A DNA stretch of 17,736 nt from Hyphomicrobiales bacterium (lineage in GTDB: Bacteria > Pseudomonadota > Alphaproteobacteria > Rhizobiales > S144-35): positions 1 through 17,736 of the forward strand of contig WGBT01000388.1 in the NCBI GenBank assembly GCA_015494185.1, written 5' to 3'. This document shows positions 7,996-14,004 of the stretch, one piece after another (the first letter of the stretch is position 1; each line of letters opens with the position of its first letter). Position numbers and translations under genes: made by a program. The notes beneath the pieces are model-generated. The model was not told the origin of the DNA. It searched no databases and saw only the letters and a list, made by a program, of their open reading frames with translations.

Positions 7996-8194
7996 GATGA
8001 CCTTCTTGGGAAGAGAGATATGCCGCGATTCGGCGGGCCCGGGGACCGTTTTTGAAGGCTTTCCACAGCCTTGTTCCATCATGGTTTCATATGAGTGGGA
8101 TTGGCTGGTGACTATGATTGGCTGGGATTGCCTACCGCTCTGCCACGATGGAGCCCCCACCGGCCATCAGCCCCATCCCCCATCAATCGAGCAA

Positions 8195-9421
8195 TTAATC
8201 AAGCACATGGGAAACCACCCCATCGGCAAGCTTGGGCTCGAACCAGGTCGATTTCGGCGGCATCACTTCCCCGGCATCGGCCACGGCCAACAGATCGGCC
8301 ATCGGCGTTGGAAATAGCGCAAAGGCCACCGCCATCTGGCCGCTATCGACCCGGCGTGCCAATTCCTCAAGGCCACGCATCCCCCCCACGAAATCGATCC
8401 GCTCATCGGTGCGGGGATCGGAAATGCCAAGCACCGGCTCGATCAGATTGGCCGCCAGCAGGCTCACATCGAGTTTTCCAACCGGATCGGTGCTGATGAA
8501 TTCCGGTTTCAACGTCAGCCGATACCAACGGCCGGGCAGATACATGCCAAATTCGCCATGTTTGCGCGGGGCAACCGCCTGTTCTCCAACTTCTTCGATC
8601 GCAAAGCGTTGGGCGACTTGGTCAAGAAAGGCCGCCTCGGACAGTCCATTGAGATCGCGCACCACCCGATTGTAGTCGAGGATCTTCATTTCGTGATAGG
8701 GAAAAATCACCGACAGAAAATAGCAATCGAGGCTTTCAGGCGGGCTTCCCCTTTCGGCGCAAACCCGGGCGGCGGCCGCTGAGCGATGATGACCATCGGC
8801 AATGTAAAGCGCGGGCAAGGCATTGACGGCGGTGCTGATTCTGTCGATCAGCGCGGCGTCCTCGACCACCCATAAGGTGTGAATGATGCCGTCATCGGCG
8901 CGCACTTCAAAAGCCGGGGAAGCCGCCGCCCCTTCGGCAAGCAGCGCATCGATTTCCGGCGCCTCGCCATAAGCCAGCATCACCGGCCCGGTCTGTGCGG
9001 AAACCGCCTTGATCTGCCGCACCCGGTCGTCTTCCTTGACCGGGCGGGTAAATTCGTGCTTGCGGATTTTATTGCGATTATAATCGGCCACGGACGCCAC
9101 CGCCACCAGGCCGGTTTGAACATGATCCCCCCATTGCAGGCGGTAAATGTAATAACAAGGCTTGGCATCACGGATCAGAATGCCTTTGCGGATCATGTTT
9201 TGCAAATTCTCGGCCGCCTTGGCATAAACCGCCGGATCATAAGGATCGATGTCTTCGGGCAGATCAATTTCGGGCTTTGAAATATGCAAGAAACTATAGG
9301 GCCGGTGCTTCGCCCGTTCCCGGGCTTCGGCACTGTCAAGCACATCATAAGGCGGCGCCAAGACTTCCTCGGCGCGGCCAGGGGCTGGGCGCAGCCCGCG
9401 AAACGGTTTGATCAGAGACAT
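8195..9421 (-). CDS. DUF1015 family protein
   Basis: The 408-residue protein matches the DUF1015 family, whose biochemical role is not established. Landmarks are the N-terminal IKPFRGLRPAPGRAEEVLAP with PPYDV, then HRPYSFLHISKPEIDLPE, a YYIYRLQWGDHVQTGLVAVA strand region, NKIRKHEFTRPVKEDDRVRQ, and the conserved YIADGHHRSAAAARV. No signal peptide or membrane segment is seen, so it is expected to be cytoplasmic. The start ATG has AGAAGG about 9 nt upstream. It is divergent from miaA across 65 bp, so the two probably have back-to-back promoters. Members of this family are often found near serine-biosynthesis genes; none is in this window. Confidence 0.88.
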   Translation of the reverse strand: MSLIKPFRGLRPAPGRAEEVLAPPYDVLDSAEARERAKHRPYSFLHISKPEIDLPEDIDPYDPAVYAKAAENLQNMIRKGILIRDAKPCYYIYRLQWGDHVQTGLVAVASVADYNRNKIRKHEFTRPVKEDDRVRQIKAVSAQTGPVMLAYGEAPEIDALLAEGAAASPAFEVRADDGIIHTLWVVEDAALIDRISTAVNALPALYIADGHHRSAAAARVCAERGSPPESLDCYFLSVIFPYHEMKILDYNRVVRDLNGLSEAAFLDQVAQRFAIEEVGEQAVAPRKHGEFGMYLPGRWYRLTLKPEFISTDPVGKLDVSLLAANLIEPVLGISDPRTDERIDFVGGMRGLEELARRVDSGQMAVAFALFPTPMADLLAVADAGEVMPPKSTWFEPKLADGVVSHVLD

Positions 9422-9486
9422 AACATTAAAGCCTTCTATTGGTGCTGGAATAGGGGACCAATCTTTAGCGGTTCAGGAGCCCTTTC

Positions 9487-10422
9487 ATGAGCGGTTCATC
9501 AGCTTACCGCGCCGTTCTTATTGCAGGACCAACCGCCAGCGGCAAGTCCGAAGTGGCCTTGAAGCTGGCCGAACGCCTAAACGGCACCATCATCAATGCC
9601 GATTCGATGCAGGTTTACCGTGAGCTGAAAACGCTCACCGCGCGCCCCACAGCGGAAGATGAAAACCGCGCCCCGCACCGGCTTTACGGCCACAAAACCG
9701 GCCATCCCCCCTATTCCAGCGGCCAATGGCTGCAAGATGTTGCACACGAATTGAAGATTTGCCGGCAGACGGGGCGCCTGCCGATCATCACCGGCGGCAC
9801 CGGGCTTTATTTCAAGCTCCTGCTCGAAGGGCTTTCCCCAATGCCGGATATCCCGGAACAGGTCCGGCAGTTTTGGCGGAATGAGATGGCCGCTGAAAGC
9901 TCGGCCGAACTGCATCGCCAATTGGCGGCCAAAGATCCCGTCATGGCCCAGCTGATCCGCCCCAGTGACCGGCAGCGTATTGTCCGCGCGCTGGAAATCT
10001 ATGAAACCACCGGCAAGAGTCTGGCCTATTGGCAGGCCCAACCCAAACAACCCGTGCTTGCCGCCGCGCAATGCCTGCGGCTTTTCATTGATTGGGAGCG
10101 CGCCGAACTTTATGCCCGCTGCGATTTACGGTTCGACAGAATGATTGAGACCGGTGCTCTTCAAGAAGTGCAAGCCCTGCGCGCCAAGAACTACCCTTCC
10201 GACTTGCCTATCATGCGGGCTTTGGGCGTGCGGCCCTTGACGGCTTATCTCGACGGCCAATGCTCTCTTGATGCGGCTGTCAGCCAAGCCAAAACCGAGA
10301 CCCGCCGCTATGCCAAACGGCAATTGACGTGGGCGCGCGGCCAAATGGCGGACTGGCATTGGCTCAAGGCACATAAGGGAGCCGATTTGACGCAACAAAT
10401 TTTCAATTTTCTTAAAGCATAA
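9487..10422 (+). CDS. miaA: tRNA dimethylallyltransferase, MiaA
   Basis: MiaA transfers a dimethylallyl group to N6 of A37 in tRNAs that read codons starting with U, the first step toward ms2i6A. The 311-residue protein shows the P-loop VLIAGPTASGKSEVALKLA (residues 10-28), the DSMQVYRELKTLTARP motif, GGTGLYFKLLLEGLSPMPD, and the late RYAKRQLTWARGQ segment. Length is normal. AGGAG lies 7 nt before the ATG. It is the first gene of the rightward block, and 168 bp later ilvB starts. There is no obvious terminator between them, so read-through is possible. Confidence 0.97.
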   Translation: MSGSSAYRAVLIAGPTASGKSEVALKLAERLNGTIINADSMQVYRELKTLTARPTAEDENRAPHRLYGHKTGHPPYSSGQWLQDVAHELKICRQTGRLPIITGGTGLYFKLLLEGLSPMPDIPEQVRQFWRNEMAAESSAELHRQLAAKDPVMAQLIRPSDRQRIVRALEIYETTGKSLAYWQAQPKQPVLAAAQCLRLFIDWERAELYARCDLRFDRMIETGALQEVQALRAKNYPSDLPIMRALGVRPLTAYLDGQCSLDAAVSQAKTETRRYAKRQLTWARGQMADWHWLKAHKGADLTQQIFNFLKA

Positions 10423-10458
10423 TGGCTTGACCCTGTGCTGCGGCAAGGTTAGCGTTAC

Positions 10459-10542
10459 ATGTTAACCCCACTGCTTATTTGTTATTTGGCAAACTCGAAA
10501 TCATCTTCATTGGGCGATGGCACGTTGATCGCAACAAGATGA
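10459..10542 (+). other. Possible small leader ORF upstream of ilvB
   Basis: A 27-codon frame starts with ATG at 10459 and begins MLTPLLICYL, with four Leu and one Ile in ten codons. It stops at TGA 10540-10542 inside the leader hairpin. AAGG lies about 12 nt upstream. A BCAA-rich leader peptide would suit transcription attenuation of an ilv gene, but codons 11-27 are not BCAA-rich and no clear competing terminator is visible. Treat as a candidate only. Confidence 0.18.
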
Positions 10543-10546
10543 TCGA
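10495..10546 (+). promoter_or_regulatory. Structured leader hairpin upstream of ilvB
   Basis: An outer stem pairs TCGA plus TCATCTT (10495-10507, with AA bulged) with AAGATGATCGA (10536-10546), which is 11 bp. After an internal loop, an inner stem pairs GCGAT (10514-10518) with ATCGC (10528-10532). It ends 44 nt before the ilvB start codon. It lacks a T tract, so it is not a standard terminator. The position suggests a role in regulating or processing ilvB mRNA. Confidence 0.4.
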
Positions 10547-10590
10547 GAGCTTGACGGGTTTCTTTATTCCAGTGTTGCGGAGATCACAGC

Positions 10591-12357
10591 ATGACACGCC
10601 CCCTCAGTGGTGCAGAAATTGTTATCAAGGCGTTGATCGAACAAGGTGTCGAACATATTTTCGGCTATCCGGGCGGGGCCGTCCTGCCGATTTATGACGA
10701 GTTTTATAAACAGAACAAGCTTGAACACATCTTGGTGCGCCATGAACAAGGTGCGGTCCATGCGGCAGAAGGTTATGCCCGCTCCACTGGCAAGGTTGGC
10801 TGTGTGATCGTGACGTCAGGACCGGGGGCCACCAATGCGGTCACCGGCCTTACCGATGCCTTGATGGACTCGATCCCGCTGGTGTGCATCACCGGTCAGG
10901 TCCCCACCGCCCTGATCGGCAACGACGCGTTTCAAGAAGCCGATGTGGTGGGGATCACAAGACCATGCACCAAGCACAACTATCTGGTGAAAGATGTCAA
11001 CGACTTGGCGCGGGTGTTGCATGAAGCCTTCTATGTGGCGCGCACCGGACGGCCGGGCCCGGTCGTGGTCGATATCCCCAAAGACGTGCAATTCGCCTAT
11101 GGCGAATATGTCGGGGCCAAGAATATCAAACACCGCAGCTATAACCCGCAAGTCAAGGGAGATGAAGCCGCCATCGAACAGGCGGTGGAGATGATCGCCA
11201 AGGCCAAGCGGCCGATCCTTTACACCGGCGGGGGGGTGATCAATTCCGGTCCCAAGGCCAGCCAGTTGCTGCGCAAACTCGCCGCCCTGACCGGCTTTCC
11301 TGTGACTTCGACGCTGATGGGGCTTGGCGCTTTCCCGGCCTCAAGCCCGCAATGGCTCGGCATGCTTGGCATGCACGGCACCTATGAGGCCAATTTGGCC
11401 ATGCATGGTTGTGATCTCATGGTCAATATCGGGGCGCGTTTCGATGACCGTATCACCGGCCGGATCGATGCCTTCTCCCCGGGCTCGAAGAAAATTCATA
11501 TCGATATCGATCCGTCTTCGATCAACAAGAACATTCAGGTCGATCTGCCGATCGTCGGTGATGTCGCCATGGTCCTTGAAGACCTCATCAAGATCTGGAA
11601 AAAGAAAAAACCCAAACTGAACGAACCTGAACTGGCCAAATGGTGGCAACAGATCGACCGCTGGCGCGATGTCAACTGCCTGAAATACACCCCTCTGAAA
11701 GACGAAATCATGCCGCAGTTGGCCATTGAGCGGCTTTATGCGCTGACCCGGGGGCGTGACGTCTATATCACCACCGAAGTCGGCCAGCATCAGATGTGGG
11801 CGGCACAGTTTTTCCGTTTCGAAAAACCCAATCGCTGGATGACTTCCGGCGGGCTTGGCACCATGGGCTATGGGCTGCCCGCCGCGGTTGGCGTGCAGAA
11901 GGCCCATCCAGAGGCTTTGGTGATCGATATTGCCGGCGAAGCATCGGTTTTGATGACCATGCAGGAAATGTCCACGGCCGTGCAATATGGCCTGCCGATC
12001 AAGATTTTCATCCTCAACAACGAATATATGGGCATGGTGCGGCAATGGCAGGATTTGCTCCACGGCGGGCGGCGCTCTCAGTCTTACTCGGAAGCCTTGC
12101 CAGATTTCGTCAAACTGGCGGAAGCCTATGGCTGTCATGGCATCCGCGCCGAGCATCCTGACGAATTGGATGATGCCATTCGGGAAATGATCGAGATCGA
12201 CAAGCCGGTGATTTTCGACTGCCGGGTTCACAAGGTCGCCAACTGCTTCCCGATGATTCCATCGGGCGAGCCCCACAACAAGATGCTGTTGGGGGACGAA
12301 GTCACCCAAGAAGACATCGAAAATGCCATTTCCGATGCTGGCAAGATCTTGGTGTGA
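10591..12357 (+). CDS. ilvB: Acetolactate synthase large (catalytic) subunit
   Basis: This ThDP-dependent enzyme condenses two pyruvates, or pyruvate and 2-oxobutyrate, in the first common step of Val, Leu and Ile synthesis. The 588-residue protein has the catalytic Glu52 in VRHEQGAVHAAEGYARSTGK, the FAD/substrate region KHNYLVKDVNDL and RTGRPGPVVVDIPKDVQ, and the ThDP-binding motif from GEAS (449-452) to FILNN, followed by YMGMVRQWQDLLHGGR. The expected Asp of the metal-binding GD(G/A)S motif is Glu450 here. The start ATG has GGAG about 10 nt upstream. A structured leader precedes the gene, suggesting regulation at the RNA level. The small subunit gene follows only after 554 bp instead of the usual few bases. 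By homology this could be called ilvB or ilvI; the function is the same. Confidence 0.96.
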   Translation: MTRPLSGAEIVIKALIEQGVEHIFGYPGGAVLPIYDEFYKQNKLEHILVRHEQGAVHAAEGYARSTGKVGCVIVTSGPGATNAVTGLTDALMDSIPLVCITGQVPTALIGNDAFQEADVVGITRPCTKHNYLVKDVNDLARVLHEAFYVARTGRPGPVVVDIPKDVQFAYGEYVGAKNIKHRSYNPQVKGDEAAIEQAVEMIAKAKRPILYTGGGVINSGPKASQLLRKLAALTGFPVTSTLMGLGAFPASSPQWLGMLGMHGTYEANLAMHGCDLMVNIGARFDDRITGRIDAFSPGSKKIHIDIDPSSINKNIQVDLPIVGDVAMVLEDLIKIWKKKKPKLNEPELAKWWQQIDRWRDVNCLKYTPLKDEIMPQLAIERLYALTRGRDVYITTEVGQHQMWAAQFFRFEKPNRWMTSGGLGTMGYGLPAAVGVQKAHPEALVIDIAGEASVLMTMQEMSTAVQYGLPIKIFILNNEYMGMVRQWQDLLHGGRRSQSYSEALPDFVKLAEAYGCHGIRAEHPDELDDAIREMIEIDKPVIFDCRVHKVANCFPMIPSGEPHNKMLLGDEVTQEDIENAISDAGKILV

Positions 12358-12397
12358 GGGAGAAAAGTTTTTTCAATCGGCTGTGAGGGGTGAGGGA

Positions 12398-12411
12398 TGT
12401 CATACATGACA
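12398..12411. promoter_or_regulatory. 14-bp palindrome downstream of ilvB
   Basis: TGTCATACATGACA is a perfect inverted repeat with 6-bp arms and a 2-bp centre, 41 bp after the ilvB stop. The form suits a dimeric regulator site. No regulator is identified, and chance occurrence cannot be excluded. Confidence 0.25.
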
Positions 12412-12423
12412 AGTGCAATGAGA

Positions 12424-12517
12424 CAAACCAACGGCCCCCCGGTTTTGGCTTATATACGGTTTAATTTATCGAGAAACTTCAAAGGTATAAAGAAAACATG
12501 AGCGGTCGATAATAAAA
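12424..12517 (+). repeat. Interspersed repeat family 2, copy 3 (diverged)
   Basis: In the ilvB-ilvH gap, ACCAACGGCCCCCC, TTTTGGCTTATATACGG, TTAATTTATCGAGAAACTTC, AAAGGTATAAAGAAAACAT and GAGCGGTCGATAATAAA align in order with copies 1 and 2. It is the most diverged copy: GGATACGG has become GGTATAAA. Confidence 0.6.
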
Positions 12518-12545
12518 AGTTTACAGTCAACCTTACAGACAGTGT

Positions 12546-12762
12546 CGGATCCGTCCTTACATTCCATGGTGAGCGGATTTGCATTTTCAGTTGGTTTGTC
12601 AAGGGCCAGCATTTTCAAGCCCCCGTCGTGCCGGTCGCCTGCAAGGCTCCCGTCACTCCACGCTCGCTTGTGGTGGCCGCGAAGCGGTTTCATCCTTGAC
12701 AAACTCGTTGAAAATGCCAGTGTCTCATCATGGAATGTAAGGACTAAGGACAGACCAGAAGG
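12546..12762 (+). repeat. Long palindromic intergenic element, copy B (enlarged tip)
   Basis: The left arm (12554-12604) pairs with the right arm (12694-12743). The flanks CGGATCCGTCCTTAC and GTAAGGAC with CCAGAAGGGG match copies A and C. The tip is about 89 nt instead of about 29, but it keeps the terminal CCGC-GAA-GCGG stem-loop and the following GGTTTCA. The extra sequence has its own stem (CCAC with GTGG around GCTCGCTT). A 7-bp duplication (AAGGACTAAGGACAG) sits at the right end. Five paired positions differ between the arms; four of them would be G-U on the + strand. Together with repeat family 2 copy 3 it accounts for most of the 554-bp ilvB-ilvH gap. Confidence 0.88.
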
Positions 12763-12845
12763 GGCAAACGAGACAGCCACTGCTGTTTAAGTCAAGAGCA
12801 GATTTTACAGATAGATACCTCCGGTGTAACCTTGCATTTTGTTCT

Positions 12846-12881
12846 GGCGTCTTCTTTTATCACCTGACGTCTTATCACCTT
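12846..12881. repeat. Short direct repeat upstream of ilvH
   Basis: GGCGTCTTCTTTTATCACCT is followed directly by GACGTCTTATCACCTT, two imperfect copies of GRCGTCTT(n)ATCACCT. They end about 30 bp before the ilvH start. They could be paired binding half-sites or a simple local duplication. Confidence 0.35.
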
Positions 12882-12911
12882 CATAAATCGAAACCGGGAG
12901 CTTGAACGAGC

Positions 12912-13430
12912 ATGAATGCAACGCCTGATGATCTTGTCCGCCCCCATATCATGTCAATCGTGGTCGACAACGAGCCGGGTGTGCTGGCGCGGGTCATCGG
13001 TCTGTTTTCCGGACGCGGCTACAATATCGACAGTCTGACAGTTTCGGAGATTCAGCACGAGATGCATGTCTCACGCATTACCCTGGTCACCAGCGGCACC
13101 GAACAGGTGGTTCAGCAAATCAAGGCGCAGCTGGAAAAACTGGTGCCCGTTCACCGGGTGGTCAATTTGACCCTTACCAATAACTATGTTCAACGGGAAG
13201 TGGCTTTGGTCAAAGTCAAAGGCCGGGGGGAACCACGTATCGAGGCGATGCGCATTGCCACCGCCTTTGAAGCCAAGTTGATTGACGCCACCACCGAATC
13301 ACTGATTTTCGAGCTGACCGGGCGGAGCACCAAGGTCGAGCAATTTATCGAGGTGATGCGTCCTCTGGGGCTGATCAATGTCTGCCGCACTGGTGTCGCC
13401 GCTTTGAGCCGTGGCCCGGACAAAATCTAA
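12912..13430 (+). CDS. ilvH: Acetolactate synthase small (regulatory) subunit
   Basis: IlvH binds the large subunit, stimulates it and confers feedback inhibition by valine. The 172-residue protein has the N-terminal ACT domain (about residues 12-85) opening with HIMSIVVDNEPGVLARVIGL and FSGRGYNIDSLTVSEI. The C-terminal domain (ALVKVKGRGEPRIEAMRIAT, then FELTGRSTKVEQFIEVMRPL and GLINVCRTGVAALSRGP) is typical of the family. The ATG at 12912 fits the family N-terminus, with a purine-rich GGGAG rather far upstream (about 13 nt). It is separated from ilvB by 554 bp and from ilvC by 574 bp of repeat-bearing DNA, so it may depend on read-through or on its own promoter. Confidence 0.96.
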   Translation: MNATPDDLVRPHIMSIVVDNEPGVLARVIGLFSGRGYNIDSLTVSEIQHEMHVSRITLVTSGTEQVVQQIKAQLEKLVPVHRVVNLTLTNNYVQREVALVKVKGRGEPRIEAMRIATAFEAKLIDATTESLIFELTGRSTKVEQFIEVMRPLGLINVCRTGVAALSRGPDKI

Positions 13431-13547
13431 CGCGCCATCGCGCCATTGCATCCAGCCCCCCCCTCCCGAGGGCACAGTTGCAAAATCCTTTATCTCAGGA
13501 ATGGGAATTTCTCCGCCCCCTTGTTGGATGTAAATTCTGGAAAGCAT

Positions 13548-13682
13548 ATGGGCGGCTATTTATTAAGCCTCATCTCTGCCCCTGCAGCCCAACTTGTTAT
13601 AGCAACCCTACTTGTTCTAAATGGCAAACAGAGTAAAGAACCAGCAAATACTGTCAGATCCGTCCTTGCATTCCATGGTTAG
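13548..13682 (+). other. Possible small Leu/Ile/Val-rich ORF upstream of ilvC
   Basis: From the ATG at 13548, 44 codons begin MGGYLLSLISAPAAQLVIAT and continue with LLVLN. Ten of the first 25 residues are Leu, Ile or Val. GGAAAG lies just upstream. The last codons (RSVLAFHG and the stop) lie inside the left arm of palindromic copy C. It could be a leader peptide, a small membrane peptide or a chance frame. Its 3' end looks imposed by the repeat, which weakens the case for a conserved gene. Confidence 0.2.
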
Positions 13683-13812
13683 ACACATGGCATTTTCAGC
13701 TGGTTTGTCAAGGGCGCCTTTGGCGCCGCGAAGCGGTTTTACCCTTGACAAACCAGCTGAAAATGCAAAAACGCTCACCATGGAATGTAAGGACAGGTGC
13801 AGGCCAGAAGAG
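13653..13812 (+). repeat. Long palindromic intergenic element, copy C
   Basis: The left arm (13663-13714) pairs with the right arm (13742-13793). The inner 25 bp are perfect (GCATTTTCAGCTGG then TTTGTCAAGGG), with the same 7-nt bubble as copy A. The tip contains GGCGCC-TTT-GGCGCC followed by the conserved GCGAAGCGG. The flanks CAGATCCGTCCTT and AAGGACAGG with CCAGAAGAG match copies A and B. It lies in the 574-bp ilvH-ilvC gap. The rest of that gap holds the small ORF candidate on its left, and paired direct repeats and a promoter candidate on its right. Confidence 0.9.
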
Positions 13813-13874
13813 TGAAGCCAATCCCCCTGTCCGTTTGATCATGCCCTCAGCTTTTATCCATGATTCCGTACAGT

Positions 13875-13904
13875 CATAAATGGTCATAGACGGTCCATAA
13901 ATGG
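13875..13904. promoter_or_regulatory. Paired CATAAATGG direct repeats upstream of ilvC
   Basis: CATAAATGG occurs at 13875-13883 and again at 13896-13904. The two are 21 bp apart start to start, about two helical turns, so both would face the same side of the DNA. They lie about 100 bp before the ilvC start and just upstream of a weak promoter candidate. This layout suits an activator or repressor site; the regulator is unknown. Confidence 0.35.
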
Positions 13905-13923
13905 CACCCGGCGTTCTTCCCCC

Positions 13924-13950
13924 TTGCAATCCCGGTCCACCCTCTATAGG
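13924..13950 (+). promoter_or_regulatory. Weak promoter candidate for ilvC
   Basis: TTGCAA (13924-13929) and TATAGG (13945-13950) are separated by 15 bp, shorter than ideal for a sigma-70-type promoter. They lie 54 bp before the ilvC ATG. Offered because the large gap and the palindrome make a separate ilvC promoter plausible. Confidence 0.2.
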
Positions 13951-14004
13951 ACTGAGTAGCAATTTCCATGACATTTGAAGAGATAACGAAGGACGGTTTT
14001 CACC

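Noticed and set aside
7861..8055. Plus-strand 64-codon frame with a lipoprotein-like start (MQAPIAIILTGILIGLTGGG)
   Set aside because: It lies antisense inside the Pro/Ala-rich protein gene, has no ribosome binding site, and its later codons look random.
10434..10467. TTGACC/TAGCGT promoter and GGTTA...TAACC inverted repeat before ilvB
   Set aside because: The -10 match is poor and the inverted repeat is only 5 bp; not strong enough to annotate.
11341..12309. Long minus-strand open frame (322 codons) across ilvB
   Set aside because: Antisense to a certain ilvB gene, with no domain features; a shadow of ilvB codon usage.
12810..12830. GATACCTCCGG near 12812 as the left end of another family 2 copy
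   Set aside because: Resembles only the first 10 bp of copy 1; none of the later blocks follow.
13923..13995. Possible fifth copy of repeat family 2 before ilvC (CAATTTCCATGACATTTGAA, GATAACGAA)
   Set aside because: Only scattered matches to the CAATTT and GATACGG blocks; the flanking CGCCCCTTGG and GGTCAATGATAAA blocks are missing.
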